Source: an uncultured Duganella sp.
Lineage (GTDB): Bacteria > Pseudomonadota > Gammaproteobacteria > Burkholderiales > Burkholderiaceae
Direction of reading: 5' to 3'
NCBI GenBank assembly: GCA_946482635.1
Contig: CAMLSG010000003.1
Location: forward strand, 1-61,586
DNA: 61,586 bases
Every line of letters begins with the position of its first letter. Position 1 is the stretch's first letter. This document shows, piece after piece, positions 15,864-25,320 of the stretch. Below the pieces are notes generated by a model. It was not told where the DNA came from. It was given only the letters and a program-made list of their open reading frames with translations, and made no database searches. The position numbers were made by a program, and so were the translations under genes.

Positions 15864-16450
15864 GCAGTGATATGGCTTAGTGCGCGGTTTGCGTAGTCCT
15901 CTTTTTCACCGATCGGGGCGACATAATGCAGTGCGGCGCGGGCCGCTTCGGGACTATCAAGCCGGGCCAGGACCCAGGCGGCGAGGTATTGCGAGGCAAG
16001 GCAGCCGCCGGCCGTGGCGATGTTGCCGATGGCGTGGAAGGCTTGTGGCAGTACCTGCACGCCTGCTTCGGACAGCCACGGGGCGGTTGTCGAGTCGGTG
16101 CAGGCGGGGAGGCCGGCCAGGAGGCCGAGGCGGGCCAACAGCAGGGCCCCGGAACATTGGGCGCCGATCAATTGGCGGCTTGGATCGAACCGCAGTTGCG
16201 CCATCATCGCGGGATCTGCGGCGATGTCCCGGGTGCGGATGCCACTTCCGACGAGTACCGCGTCGGCCTGGCAGGCATCGGCCAGGCTGCACTGTCCGTG
16301 CAGCGTGACGCCATTCATTGAGGTGACTTGTTCGCTTGGCGTTGCCAGCGATACTTTCCAGCCCGGCTTTTTATGCCGGTTCAAGATGCCAAGCGCCACC
16401 AGCGAGTCGATTTCGTTGAAGCCGTCGAAGGTGAGGATGGCGATGTGCAT
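15854..16450 (-). CDS. DJ-1/PfpI family protein
   Basis: 198 residues with a class I glutamine-amidotransferase-like fold. The nucleophile elbow is GAQCSGALL, with the Cys near residue 98, and an AILTFDGFNEID opening is typical of the family. Members act as chaperones, glyoxalases or transcription-linked sensors; no helix-turn-helix domain is fused here. It lies 4 bp downstream of lpxH on the same strand. Substrate unknown. Confidence 0.88.
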   Translation of the reverse strand: MHIAILTFDGFNEIDSLVALGILNRHKKPGWKVSLATPSEQVTSMNGVTLHGQCSLADACQADAVLVGSGIRTRDIAADPAMMAQLRFDPSRQLIGAQCSGALLLARLGLLAGLPACTDSTTAPWLSEAGVQVLPQAFHAIGNIATAGGCLASQYLAAWVLARLDSPEAARAALHYVAPIGEKEDYANRALSHITAYL

Positions 16451-16454
16451 GGCG

Positions 16455-17192
16455 TCAGAGTATGGTGCCGTCGAGTGCGTGGCGGACGATGCTTCCGTCG
16501 CTGGCGATGGAGATCCATCCGCCGCGCGGGGGCGTGGATTCGGGCTCCCAATCGGGCAGCACGTAGCGGCGGGTGCCGGCGATTTCGTGCAGGGCGGGAC
16601 GGTGGGTGTGGCCGTGGATCATGATGCTGGTACCGGTTTGCGCGAATACATCGGCAATCGCTTCCGGGGTCACATCCATGATTTCGTAGGACTTCTCGGC
16701 GTGGCCTGCCTTGCTCTGCTCGCGCAAGCCGGCAATGATCTGCTTGCGCTGCGCCAAAGGCATGGTCAGGAATTGCTGCTGCCATGCGGGCTGGCGCACC
16801 TGCGCGCGGAAGGCCATGTATTTCACGTCTTGCGTGCACTGGGCGTCGCCGTGTACCAGCACGATGCGCTGGCCGTAGACGTCGATGACCCAGGTTTCGG
16901 GCAACAGGGTCAGTCCTGCTGCTGCGGCGAAGGCTTCGCCGACGAGGAAGTCGCGGTTGCCCGCGATCCAGAATAGCTGCACGCCCGCGTCGCTTACGCG
17001 GCGCAGGGCGGACACGATCTGCTGGTGGAAGGGATCCGGCAGGTCGTCATCGCCTGCCCAATACTCAAATATATCGCCCAGCAGGTAGAGCTGCTTTGCA
17101 CCGAGCGCATGTTCGTCGAGGAAGCGCAGGAACGCTTCCGTCAGCACCGGCCGCGCCGGCTGCAAATGCAGGTCTGATACGAAGAGAATCAA
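16455..17192 (-). CDS. lpxH: UDP-2,3-diacylglucosamine diphosphatase
   Basis: LpxH cleaves UDP-2,3-diacylglucosamine to lipid X and UMP in lipid A synthesis, at the inner face of the inner membrane. The 245 residues show the calcineurin-type metallophosphatase set: SDLHL (6-10), GDIFEYW (39-45), GNRDFL near 78, a VHGD motif near 113 and HGHTHRP near 195. The only in-frame start at the expected place is TTG at 17192, 1 bp after the ppiB stop, so it is probably translated by coupling. Confidence 0.95.
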   Translation of the reverse strand: MILFVSDLHLQPARPVLTEAFLRFLDEHALGAKQLYLLGDIFEYWAGDDDLPDPFHQQIVSALRRVSDAGVQLFWIAGNRDFLVGEAFAAAAGLTLLPETWVIDVYGQRIVLVHGDAQCTQDVKYMAFRAQVRQPAWQQQFLTMPLAQRKQIIAGLREQSKAGHAEKSYEIMDVTPEAIADVFAQTGTSIMIHGHTHRPALHEIAGTRRYVLPDWEPESTPPRGGWISIASDGSIVRHALDGTIL

Positions 17193-17193
17193 A

Positions 17194-17685
17194 TTAAGCC
17201 GCTTCGACTTTTTCGATGATGATGTCTTCGGCTGGCACGTCGGAGAACATGCCGGAACGGGTGGTCTTCACGCCTTTGATCGCGTCAACCACTTCGGTGC
17301 CCTGGGTGACTTTGCCGAATACGGCGTAGCCCCAGCCGTCCTGGCCTGGGTAGTCCAGGAAGGAGTTGTTCTTCACGTTGATGAAGAACTGGGCGGACGC
17401 GGAGTGCGGAGCCGAGGTACGTGCCATGGCCAGGGTGTATGGCTCGTTTTTCAGGCCGTTCTTGGCTTCGTTTTCCACGGTCTGGTCGGTTGGCTTCTGC
17501 TTCATGCCTGGCTCGAAACCGCCGCCCTGGATCATGAAGCCATCGATCACGCGGTGGAAGATGGTGTTGTTGTAGTGGCCAGCGTTCACGTAGTGCAGGA
17601 AGTTCTCAACGGTCTTCGGCGCCTTCTCTGCGTCCAGCTCGGCAACGATGGTGCCTTTGTTGGTGGTGATGGTGATGGTGGTCAT
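17194..17685 (-). CDS. ppiB: Cytoplasmic peptidyl-prolyl isomerase, cyclophilin B type
   Basis: 163 residues, no signal peptide, with the cyclophilin core: FHRVIDGFMIQGG near 43-55, a SANSQFFIN-like segment (here SASAQFFINV) near 97, and GYAVFGKV near 120. The catalytic Arg is in FHRV. It follows the periplasmic paralogue at 17717-18400 after 31 bp and precedes lpxH by 1 bp, making a likely three- or four-gene unit. Confidence 0.95.
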   Translation of the reverse strand: MTTITITTNKGTIVAELDAEKAPKTVENFLHYVNAGHYNNTIFHRVIDGFMIQGGGFEPGMKQKPTDQTVENEAKNGLKNEPYTLAMARTSAPHSASAQFFINVKNNSFLDYPGQDGWGYAVFGKVTQGTEVVDAIKGVKTTRSGMFSDVPAEDIIIEKVEAA

Positions 17686-17716
17686 CTTGTTGTCCTTTTG
17701 TGTTACTGAAAAAGCG

Positions 17717-18400
17717 TTATTTTACAGGCTCCTGCTGCGGAACAGGAGTGGGCTCCTGTACCGGGGCAGGTTCTTGGGCTGGTGCGGGTTCGGCAACTGG
17801 CGGCGGAGGAGCCGGTGGTGCAGGCGGCACGATGCGGTTCTTGAGCACCGTGGCCGACTTGATTATCACCGGTTTTACGGGGATGTTCTGGAAGCCCGGC
17901 TTGTCGTCCACCAGCAGCACCTTGATCTTGTCGACAGTCTCCTTGCCCTGGATGACCTTGCCGAAGACGGCATAGCCGTGGCCTTGCATATTCGGATAGT
18001 CGAGGCCAATATTGTCCACCACGTTGATGAACCATTGCGAATTGGCGGAATTCGGCGAGTCGTGGCGCGCCATCGAGATGGTATAGGCCAGGTTGGAGAG
18101 GCCGTTCTTTTCTTCACTCTTGATGTCCGGGCGCAGCGGTTGCTTGGTTTTCAGGTCGACCGTATAGCCGCCGCCTTGCACCATGAAGCCATTGATCACG
18201 CGGTGGAAAATGGTGTCTTTATAGAAGCCGCTCTTGACGTAGGCGAGGAAGTTGGCGGTCGTAATCGGGGCTTTTTCCTGATCCAGCTCTACGATGATTT
18301 CACCGAGGTTGGTCTTGATCGATACTTGAGGGTTGTCGGCAGCTGCCGCGGCGCTGCCAATCAGCAGGCCGGCCAGCAGGGCAATCCATTTCTTCTGCAT
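17717..18400 (-). CDS. Exported cyclophilin with proline-rich tail
   Basis: 227 residues from the ATG at 18400 (AAGGAA upstream). A signal peptide (about 1-20, ending AAAA-AD) is followed by a cyclophilin domain with FHRVINGFMVQGG and SANSQWFINV, as in PpiA. The last ~35 residues are a Pro/Glu/Ala-rich tail (PPAPPAPPPP, then repeats such as PAPAQEPAPVQEP) that is absent from ordinary PpiA. It could span or bind cell-wall material. It is adjacent to its cytoplasmic paralogue ppiB, probably by tandem duplication. Confidence 0.9.
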   Translation of the reverse strand: MQKKWIALLAGLLIGSAAAAADNPQVSIKTNLGEIIVELDQEKAPITTANFLAYVKSGFYKDTIFHRVINGFMVQGGGYTVDLKTKQPLRPDIKSEEKNGLSNLAYTISMARHDSPNSANSQWFINVVDNIGLDYPNMQGHGYAVFGKVIQGKETVDKIKVLLVDDKPGFQNIPVKPVIIKSATVLKNRIVPPAPPAPPPPVAEPAPAQEPAPVQEPTPVPQQEPVK

Positions 18401-18584
18401 TCTTGTTTCCTTTATAAGAATTGCGACTCGCGTGCGCGAATTTTTCAGTGCTATACTTCGCCAGACGTTCCATTCTAACAAAGTAGAACTATAACAAAGG
18501 GACCAAACATCCCCCTGGTACACACCGAGCACCGGTGCGACGCCCCAGGCGTTTCGCACCAGTGACCCGTTTACTTCTAGTCCG

Positions 18585-19982
18585 ATGAGCAATTTAAAGA
18601 TTTTCAACACGCTGGCACGCGAAAAGCAGTCGTTCAAACCCATTGAGGCGGGCAAGGTCCGGATGTATGTCTGTGGGATGACCGTATACGACTACTGCCA
18701 CGTGGGCCACGGCCGCATGCTGATGGCGTTTGACGTCATCTACCGCTGGCTGAAGGCATCGGGCTACGACGTGCGCTATGCGCGCAATATCACGGACATC
18801 GATGACAAGATCATCAAGCGTGCGGTCGAGAACAATGAAACGATCGGCCAACTGACCGGCCGCTTCATCAAATACATGGATGAGGATTGCGAAGCCCTGG
18901 GCATCCTGAACCCGACCGACGTGCCGAAAGCGACCGAATACGTGCCGCAGATGCTGGGCATTATCGAAAAGCTGGAAGCCAAGGACCTGGCCTACAAAGC
19001 GGCCGACGGCGACGTTAACTACGCTGTGCGCCAGTTCGAAGGCTACGGCAAGCTGTCAGGCAAGTCGCTGGACGACCTGCGCGCCGGCGAGCGTGTGGAC
19101 GTGAATACCGGCAAGCGCGATCCGCTGGACTTCGTGCTGTGGAAGGCTGCCAAGGAATCCGAACCGGAAGAGGTGAAGTGGGATTCCAAGTGGGGCAAGG
19201 GCCGTCCGGGCTGGCACATCGAGTGCTCGGCCATGTCGTGCTCCCTGCTGGGCGAGACTTTCGACATCCACGGCGGCGGTGCTGACCTGCAGTTCCCGCA
19301 TCACGAGAACGAGATTGCGCAATCGGAAGGTGCTTCCGGCAAGACGCTGGCCAACTATTGGGTCCACAACGGCTTTGTGCGCGTGGACGGCGAAAAGATG
19401 TCCAAATCGCTGGGCAACTTCTTCACCATCCGCGAAGTGCTGAAGCAGTTCGACGCTGAAGTGGTGCGCTTCTTCATCCTGCGCGCCCACTACCGCAGCC
19501 CGCTGAACTACTCGGACGTGCACCTGGAAGACGCGCGCGGCGCGCTGACCCGCCTGTACACCGCGCTGGACGGCGTGGAAGGCGACGGCCAGCCGCTGGA
19601 CTGGAACGAAGACAACGCCAAGCGCTTTGCCGAAGCGATGGACGACGATTTCAACACTCCGATCGCGGTGTCGGTGCTGTTCGACCTGGCGTCGGAAGTG
19701 AACAAGACCAAGTCGCCCGCAGCCGTGCGCCAGCTGAAAGGCCTGGCCGCTGTCCTGGGCCTGCTGGAGCGCAGCCCTGAGGAATACCGCAAGGCCGCCC
19801 CGAAAGGCGCGGAAGGCGAGGGCATGGACGAAGCGGCGATTGAAGCTGCCATCGCCACCCGTGCCGCAGCCAAGAAGTCGCGCGACTTCGCCACTGCCGA
19901 CAAGGTGCGTGCCGACCTGCTGGCGGCAGGCATCGTCCTCGAAGACAAGCCTGACGGCACCACGAACTGGCGCCGCGCGTAA
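18585..19982 (+). CDS. cysS: Cysteinyl-tRNA synthetase
   Basis: 465 residues, the usual length. The class I signature HVGHGR (about 40-45) replaces HIGH, and KMSKS lies near 266-270. The zinc-binding Cys ([11 protein letters not shown]) and the GWHIECSAM segment are present. It charges tRNA-Cys. It is divergent from the cyclophilin gene. The ribosome-binding site before ATG 18585 is weak. The stop overlaps the ATG of the DNA glycosylase by 1 bp (TAATG). Confidence 0.97.
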   Translation: MSNLKIFNTLAREKQSFKPIEAGKVRMYVCGMTVYDYCHVGHGRMLMAFDVIYRWLKASGYDVRYARNITDIDDKIIKRAVENNETIGQLTGRFIKYMDEDCEALGILNPTDVPKATEYVPQMLGIIEKLEAKDLAYKAADGDVNYAVRQFEGYGKLSGKSLDDLRAGERVDVNTGKRDPLDFVLWKAAKESEPEEVKWDSKWGKGRPGWHIECSAMSCSLLGETFDIHGGGADLQFPHHENEIAQSEGASGKTLANYWVHNGFVRVDGEKMSKSLGNFFTIREVLKQFDAEVVRFFILRAHYRSPLNYSDVHLEDARGALTRLYTALDGVEGDGQPLDWNEDNAKRFAEAMDDDFNTPIAVSVLFDLASEVNKTKSPAAVRQLKGLAAVLGLLERSPEEYRKAAPKGAEGEGMDEAAIEAAIATRAAAKKSRDFATADKVRADLLAAGIVLEDKPDGTTNWRRA

Positions 19983-20629
19983 TGGTTCTATCCAGGGAAA
20001 ACGGGGATCAGGCCCCGGTGCCGCCGTATTGGGAGGAAGCCAAGGCAGAGCTCATGAAGCGCGACCGCATCATGAACCGCCTGATTCCCCAGTTCGGTGA
20101 CTTGCACCTGGTCGGCCACGACGACCCGTTTATCACCCTGGCGCGCGCCATCGTCAACCAGCAGGTTACGACCCAGGTCGCCAATGCGGCGTGGGCCAAG
20201 CTGCTGGAATCCTGTCCCAAATTCACGCCGGCGGCCGTACAAAAGGCCGGCGCCGCCGCTTTGGCAGGCTGCGGCCTTTCAAAGCGCAAGGCCGAATACA
20301 TCCTGGATCTGGCCGATCATTTCAAGAATAAGAAGGTCCACGCCGCCCAATGGGCGCAAATGGATGACGAAGCAGTTATCGCTGAACTGGTTCAAATTCG
20401 CGGCATTACGCGCTGGACAGCAGAGATGTTTTTGATATTTAATCTGCTCCGACCCAACGTGCTGCCGCTCGACGACAGCCGGCTGATTAGTGGAATCAGC
20501 CAGAATTATTTTTCCGGGGAGCCCGTGTCGCGTAGCGATGCGCGCGAGGTTTCGGCCAACTGGGAACCCTTCCGGACGGTCGCGACGTGGTATTTATGGC
20601 GTAGCCTTGATCCGGTTCCGGTAAAATAG
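19982..20629 (+). CDS. HhH-GPD DNA glycosylase (3-methyladenine type)
   Basis: 215 residues of the AlkA / MAG superfamily: [12 protein letters not shown] near 56-67, the helix-hairpin-helix [15 protein letters not shown] near 136-150 and the catalytic Asp in LPLDDSRL near 160. It excises alkylated purines in base-excision repair. It lacks the N-terminal domain of E. coli AlkA and is closer in size to the short MAG-like enzymes. It is translationally coupled to cysS. Confidence 0.9.
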   Translation: MVLSRENGDQAPVPPYWEEAKAELMKRDRIMNRLIPQFGDLHLVGHDDPFITLARAIVNQQVTTQVANAAWAKLLESCPKFTPAAVQKAGAAALAGCGLSKRKAEYILDLADHFKNKKVHAAQWAQMDDEAVIAELVQIRGITRWTAEMFLIFNLLRPNVLPLDDSRLISGISQNYFSGEPVSRSDAREVSANWEPFRTVATWYLWRSLDPVPVK

Positions 20630-20697
20630 CGCAAATTCTCACCGGCAACCGCCAAAAGCAGTGTTGTCGGAGATGCAAAAAAACACTCGGAGGTACA

Positions 20698-21672
20698 ATG
20701 ATTAAAACGACTTTCCTCAATTTTGAGCAACCGATTGCGGAACTGGATTCCAAGATCGAAGAGCTGCGATTCGTACAAGACGACTCGGCTGTCGATATTT
20801 CGGAGGAGATCGACCGCCTGGCCAAGAAGAGCCAGCAACTGACCAAAGACATTTACGCCAAGCTGACGCCTTGGCAAGTTTCCCAGATCGCCCGCCACCC
20901 ACAACGTCCATACACCATGGACTACGTGAACGAAATCTTCACCGACTTCCACGAACTGCACGGCGACCGCACCTATGCGGACGACCAGTCCATCGTGGGC
21001 GGCTTTGCCCGTTTCAACGGCCAGCCATGCATGGTGATCGGCCACCAGAAGGGCCGCGACACCAAAGAACGCGCCATGCGCAACTTCGGCATGCCGAAGC
21101 CGGAAGGCTACCGCAAGGCCATGCGCCTGATGAAGCTGGCCGAGAAGTTCAACCTGCCTATCTTCACCTTCGTTGACACCCCTGGCGCATTCCCTGGCAT
21201 CGACGCGGAAGAGCGCGGCCAGTCGGAAGCGATCGGCCACAACCTGTACGTGATGGCGGAACTGAAAGTGCCGCTGATCGCGACCATCATCGGCGAAGGC
21301 GGCTCCGGCGGCGCGCTGGCGATTGCGGTCGGCGATTCCGTGCTGATGCTGCAGTACGCGACTTACTCGGTGATTTCGCCTGAGGGTTGCGCTTCGATCC
21401 TGTGGAAGACTTCCGAGCGCGCATCCGATGCGGCTGAAGCGCTGGGCCTGACTGCGCACCGCCTGAAGGCGATTGGCCTGGTCGACAAGATCATCAATGA
21501 GCCGCTGGGTGGCGCACATCGCGATCCTAAGGAAATGGCCAAGATGCTGAAACGCGCGCTGGCGGATTCGCTGCGCCAGTTCCAGGGCGTGAAGACCAAG
21601 GACCTGCTGGCTGCTCGTCATGAAAAGCTGATGAGCTACGGCAAGTTCAAAGAAACTACTGCTTCCGAATAA
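20698..21672 (+). CDS. accA: Acetyl-CoA carboxylase carboxyltransferase, alpha subunit
   Basis: 324 residues, normal length. AccA pairs with AccD to transfer the carboxyl group from biotin to acetyl-CoA, the first step of fatty acid synthesis. Signatures are [14 protein letters not shown] near 85-100, [13 protein letters not shown] near 163-175 and [11 protein letters not shown] near 199-209. CGGAGG lies just before the ATG. A palindromic repeat begins at its stop codon. Confidence 0.97.
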   Translation: MIKTTFLNFEQPIAELDSKIEELRFVQDDSAVDISEEIDRLAKKSQQLTKDIYAKLTPWQVSQIARHPQRPYTMDYVNEIFTDFHELHGDRTYADDQSIVGGFARFNGQPCMVIGHQKGRDTKERAMRNFGMPKPEGYRKAMRLMKLAEKFNLPIFTFVDTPGAFPGIDAEERGQSEAIGHNLYVMAELKVPLIATIIGEGGSGGALAIAVGDSVLMLQYATYSVISPEGCASILWKTSERASDAAEALGLTAHRLKAIGLVDKIINEPLGGAHRDPKEMAKMLKRALADSLRQFQGVKTKDLLAARHEKLMSYGKFKETTASE

Positions 21673-21777
21673 AACCGGTAAATCTGGGTCAGACCCAAGG
21701 GTCTGACCCTGGTTCAAGTCACGCAGCCGTCGCGTATCGGGTCTGACCCTTGGGTCAGACCCTGGTTTACCGGTTTT
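21671..21777. repeat. Composite palindromic intergenic repeat, copy 2
   Basis: The outer arms AAAACCGGTAAA (21671-21682) and TTTACCGGTTTT (21766-21777) are identical to those at 3492-3620. Inside are two hairpin units made of GGGTCAGACCC and GGGTCTGACCC (21686-21709, and in opposite order 21739-21762). The inner unit differs from copy 1 (GGGTC against GTGTC), but the architecture is the same. It fills the whole accA-tilS gap and ends 3 bp before the tilS start. Confidence 0.85.
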
Positions 21778-21780
21778 TGT

Positions 21781-23103
21781 ATGCGCGCCCAACAAATACT
21801 CCAGCACTCCCTCGCCGAACTCCCGCAAGGCCCGATCGCAATCGCCTACAGCGGAGGCCTGGACAGCAGCGCTTTGCTGCACCTAGCAGCAGCGAGCAGC
21901 CGCAAACTGTACGCCTTCCACATCCACCACGGCCTGAGCCCCAACGCCGACGCCTGGGAGGCCCACGCCCGCACCGAATGCGAGCGCCTTGGCATCACCT
22001 TCGCCAGCCGCCGCGTCACCCTCGACGACCGAAGCGAAGCCTCAGCCCGCAAAGCACGCTACGCAGCCCTCGGCGCACTCTGCATGGAGCACGGCGTGCA
22101 CCTGCTCCTTACCGCCCACCACCTGGACGACCAGGCCGAAACCATCCTGCTGCAACTGCTGCGTGGCGCCGGCCCGGCCGGCATGTCCGGCATGGACGCC
22201 TTCAACCGCGCCCCAACGCTGCTTGGCACCCCCGACGTGCTGCTGGCCCGCCCGCTGCTGCAGGCCAGCCGCGCCGATCTCGAAGGCTACGTGCGCGAAA
22301 ACGCCATCGCTCACATCGAAGACGAATCCAACGCCGACACCCGCTACGCCCGCAACGCCTTGCGCCACGAAGTCATGCCGCGCCTGGCCGAAGCCTTTCC
22401 CGGCTACCAGGAGCGTTTCGCCCGCAGCGCACGCCACGCGCAATCCGCGCAGCGCCTGCTGACCGAACAAGCGGCCGACGACCTGAGCATCTGCCTGGCC
22501 GGCGAAGACAGCCTGGATATGGCAAAGGTTCGTACGCTCAGCGCTGATCGCACCTCCAACCTGCTGCGCCACTGGTTCGCCGAGCGCGGCATCCGCCTGC
22601 CATCAGCCAGCTGGCTGGCCGAAATGCAGGAACAGGCCCTGACCGCGCGCGACGACGCCAACCTCAAGGTCACCCATCCCGACTGCGAAGTGCGCCGCCA
22701 CCGCGACCGCCTCTACCTCGTGCCGCGCCGCGCAGAAGCCGACGCCGAACAGAGGGAGAGCTTCCGCTGGAACGGGGAGGGCAGCATCGATTTCCCTGAA
22801 TTCGGCGGCACGCTGCATGTCGAACTCGCGCCGCTCGGTCTCGATCCCGACTGGCTGCGGCAGCAAATACTGACGATCGAGCTGCGCAAAGGCGGCGAAA
22901 AGCTCAAGCCCGCCCGCAACCGCCCCACGCGCACGCTCAAGCAGCACTACCAGACCCTGGGCATCCCGGCCTGGGAGCGCGAGCGCCTGCCGATGGTATC
23001 GATCCCCGGCGATATCCTGTATGCCGCCGGTATCGGCATGGATTGCCGCAAACTGAGCTCCAGTGCAGAGCATCGTTTGGTGTTTCGCTGGGAAACCAAA
23101 TAA
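21781..23103 (+). CDS. tilS: tRNA(Ile)-lysidine synthetase
   Basis: 440 residues. TilS converts C34 of the tRNA-Ile CAU anticodon to lysidine. The ATP-binding PP-loop SGGLDSS is at 24-30, followed by HHLDDQAETILLQLLRG near 117, and TilS C-terminal domains. The ATG is only 3 bp after the outer arm of the palindromic repeat, so the leader of this gene includes part of that element and there is no clear ribosome-binding site. Confidence 0.95.
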   Translation: MRAQQILQHSLAELPQGPIAIAYSGGLDSSALLHLAAASSRKLYAFHIHHGLSPNADAWEAHARTECERLGITFASRRVTLDDRSEASARKARYAALGALCMEHGVHLLLTAHHLDDQAETILLQLLRGAGPAGMSGMDAFNRAPTLLGTPDVLLARPLLQASRADLEGYVRENAIAHIEDESNADTRYARNALRHEVMPRLAEAFPGYQERFARSARHAQSAQRLLTEQAADDLSICLAGEDSLDMAKVRTLSADRTSNLLRHWFAERGIRLPSASWLAEMQEQALTARDDANLKVTHPDCEVRRHRDRLYLVPRRAEADAEQRESFRWNGEGSIDFPEFGGTLHVELAPLGLDPDWLRQQILTIELRKGGEKLKPARNRPTRTLKQHYQTLGIPAWERERLPMVSIPGDILYAAGIGMDCRKLSSSAEHRLVFRWETK

Positions 23104-23238
23104 TTTTTGCCGACACCTGTCTAGACATATGAACTTATGCCAAATAGGTATGAGTGTATGAGCTTTTTGACTTGAGATTTTGCAACGCAGCATGTAGAGT
23201 AAAGGGCTCCCTTTATCACATCAATGCGGAAAATCAGC

Positions 23239-24486
23239 ATGGCTTTAATCGTTCACAAGTACGGCGGCACGTCGATGGGCTCGACGGAACGCATCAAGAA
23301 CGTCGCGCGTCGCGTCGCCAAATGGCACGATGCGGGACACCAGGTGGTAGTCGTTCCGTCGGCAATGTCCGGCGAAACCAACCGCCTGATTGCCCTGGCC
23401 AAGGAAATCCAGAACCCGCCTGACCCACGTGAATTGGACATGATCGCCTCCACCGGCGAGCAAGTGTCCGTGGGCCTGCTGTCGATGGCGCTGCAAGCGA
23501 TCGGCAAGGACGCCATTTCCTACACCGGCTGGCAAGTAGCGATTAAAACCGACTCCGCCTTCACCAAAGCCCGCATCCAGTCGATCGAAGACGGCCGCGT
23601 GCGCGAAGACCTGGACAAGGGCCGCATTGTGATCATTACCGGCTTCCAGGGCGTGGACGAGAACGACAACATCGCCACCCTGGGCCGCGGCGGTTCCGAT
23701 ACCTCGGCCGTTGCGATTGCCGCCGCGCTGAAGGCTGACGAATGCCTGATCTACACCGACGTCGACGGCGTCTACACCACCGACCCGCGCGTGGTGTCCG
23801 AAGCGCGCCGCCTGAAAGCGATCACGTTTGAAGAGATGCTGGAACTGGCTTCGCTGGGTTCCAAAGTTCTGCAAACCCGCTCGGTGGAATTCGCCGGCAA
23901 CTACCGCGTACCGACCCGCGTGCTGTCCTCGCTGACCGATCCGCTGATGGATCTGGAAGAAGAAGCCAACTCGGGCACCCTGATTTCGTTTGAGGAAGAC
24001 CAAAACATGGAACAAGCAGTCATCTCCGGCATCGCCTTCAACCGCGACGAGGCCAAAATCACCGTGCTGGGCGTGCCAGACCGTCCAGGCATCGCTTACC
24101 ACATCCTGGGCCCGGTGGCCGAAGCCAATGTCGAAGTCGACATGATCATCCAGAACCAGGCAGTGGACGGCAAGACCGACTTCACCTTCACCGTGTCGCG
24201 CAACGACTACCAGAAGGCGATGGATGTGCTGCACAACGAAAAGGGCGAAATCGGCCACCACACCCTGGTGGGCGACGCCAAAGTGTCCAAGATCTCCGTG
24301 GTCGGCGTGGGCATGCGTTCGCACGTTGGCGTGGCTTCCCAGATGTTCAAGACCCTGGCGGAAGAGGGCATCAACATCATGATGATCTCCACCTCCGAGA
24401 TCAAGATTTCCGTCCTGATCGACGAGAAGTACATGGAGCTGGCGGTGCGCGCCCTGCACAAGGCATTTGAACTGGAAAAAGAATAA
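23239..24486 (+). CDS. lysC: Aspartate kinase
   Basis: 415 residues from the ATG at 23239, where the conserved opening MALIVHKYGGTSMGS begins; an ATG at 23224 would add five residues. The kinase domain carries KYGGTS, GRGGSDTSAVAIA near 155 and YTDVDGVYTTDPR near 172. Two ACT domains follow (from about 260), the usual site of feedback inhibition by lysine and threonine. It phosphorylates aspartate for lysine, threonine and methionine synthesis. Confidence 0.96.
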   Translation: MALIVHKYGGTSMGSTERIKNVARRVAKWHDAGHQVVVVPSAMSGETNRLIALAKEIQNPPDPRELDMIASTGEQVSVGLLSMALQAIGKDAISYTGWQVAIKTDSAFTKARIQSIEDGRVREDLDKGRIVIITGFQGVDENDNIATLGRGGSDTSAVAIAAALKADECLIYTDVDGVYTTDPRVVSEARRLKAITFEEMLELASLGSKVLQTRSVEFAGNYRVPTRVLSSLTDPLMDLEEEANSGTLISFEEDQNMEQAVISGIAFNRDEAKITVLGVPDRPGIAYHILGPVAEANVEVDMIIQNQAVDGKTDFTFTVSRNDYQKAMDVLHNEKGEIGHHTLVGDAKVSKISVVGVGMRSHVGVASQMFKTLAEEGINIMMISTSEIKISVLIDEKYMELAVRALHKAFELEKE

Positions 24487-24515
24487 ATATTTCCAAAAAA
24501 ACTTCCGTATTATCC

Positions 24516-24544
24516 TTGACCAAAGCGGTATCGGTCTTTAATAT
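24516..24544 (+). promoter_or_regulatory. Sigma-70 promoter of tRNA-Ser
   Basis: TTGACC (24516-24521) and TAATAT (24539-24544) are separated by exactly 17 bp and lie 33 bp before the mature tRNA. Confidence 0.75.
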
Positions 24545-24577
24545 TGCGGTCGCGTTGACGCAGTAACAGTTCAACGA

Positions 24578-24670
24578 GGAGGCGTGGCCGAGTGGCCGAA
24601 GGCACTTCCCTGCTAAGGAAGCATACGGGCAAAACCTGTATCGTGGGTTCGAATCCCACCGCCTCCGCCA
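24578..24670 (+). tRNA. tRNA-Ser (GCU anticodon)
   Basis: The acceptor stem GGAGGCG (24578-24584) pairs with CGCCTCC (24660-24666), followed by the discriminator G and encoded CCA (24668-24670). The anticodon stem is CTTCC / GGAAG and the anticodon GCT (24612-24614) reads AGC/AGU. The long variable arm (CATACGGGCAAAACCTGTATC region) is typical of tRNA-Ser. The T-arm GTGGGTTCGAATCCCAC is perfect. Length is 93 nt. Confidence 0.97.
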
Positions 24671-24682
24671 GATTCAAGCGAA

Positions 24683-24709
24683 AAGCCCCGAGGAAACTCG
24701 GGGCTTTTT
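24683..24709 (+). terminator. Rho-independent terminator after tRNA-Ser
   Basis: AAGCCCCGAG (24683-24692) and CTCGGGGCTT (24697-24706) form a 10-bp stem with a GAAA tetraloop, followed by T residues. Confidence 0.93.
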
Positions 24710-24737
24710 GTTTTCGTACTCAACAAAAGGAATCGAT

Positions 24738-25244
24738 ATGAAGTTGATCTCCGCAATTTTGCTTGCCGCCTCGCTTGCTGTGAGCGCCCAGGCGGCCAAC
24801 CCGAACCCGGATGCCAAGCAGGTCAAGGCCACGCACGACCTCCTGGCGGCGATGCAAGCCGAGAAAATGATGCGCATGACCGCAGGCATGAGTCGCTACG
24901 CATCGGAAGCCGAGCGCAAACGCGTGATGGACAAAGTGATGGCAACGCCAGCGGAAACCATCTATTCGGGACTGGCAACGCCGGTGGCCCGCCTTCTCAG
25001 CCCGGAGACGGTGACCGAGATGACGCGCTTCTACGAGTCCAGCTACGGCAAGAAGTCGCTGGACAGCATCTACAACAGCGGCGCCCAGCTTTACCCGGCC
25101 GCCCCCAAGGCCACGCCTGCCGAGCAGGCAGCCTTGAAGAAGCCGGCCTACATCAAGGCCGATCGCGAATTCAAGGAGAACGAGCCGGCGATTCGCCACG
25201 AAGTGTTCGTGTTGCTGAAACAAATCATCAACCCGAAGAAATAG
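24738..25244 (+). CDS. Exported protein, DUF2059-like
   Basis: 168 residues from the ATG at 24738 (AAAGGAA upstream). A clear signal peptide ends AQA near residue 19. The mature part is helical, with a DLLAAMQAEKMMRMTAGM helix and LSPETVTEMTRFYESSYGKKSL, which resembles the FYxSxxGKK signature of DUF2059 proteins. Function unknown, periplasmic by prediction. It has no operon partner that can be identified; the DoxX-like gene follows after 76 bp. Confidence 0.75.
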   Translation: MKLISAILLAASLAVSAQAANPNPDAKQVKATHDLLAAMQAEKMMRMTAGMSRYASEAERKRVMDKVMATPAETIYSGLATPVARLLSPETVTEMTRFYESSYGKKSLDSIYNSGAQLYPAAPKATPAEQAALKKPAYIKADREFKENEPAIRHEVFVLLKQIINPKK

Positions 25245-25320
25245 GCCCTTGATGGGGCGCTTGCCGGGTGCGAAAATCGCGCGGCACAGCGTTCCTTTTC
25301 AAACATTCGTGAGATTTTAA

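Noticed and set aside
18401..18584. T-box or other riboswitch before cysS
   Set aside because: Inverted repeats are weak and no T-box sequence is visible; only a -10-like TATACT at 18452-18457 is seen without a matching -35.
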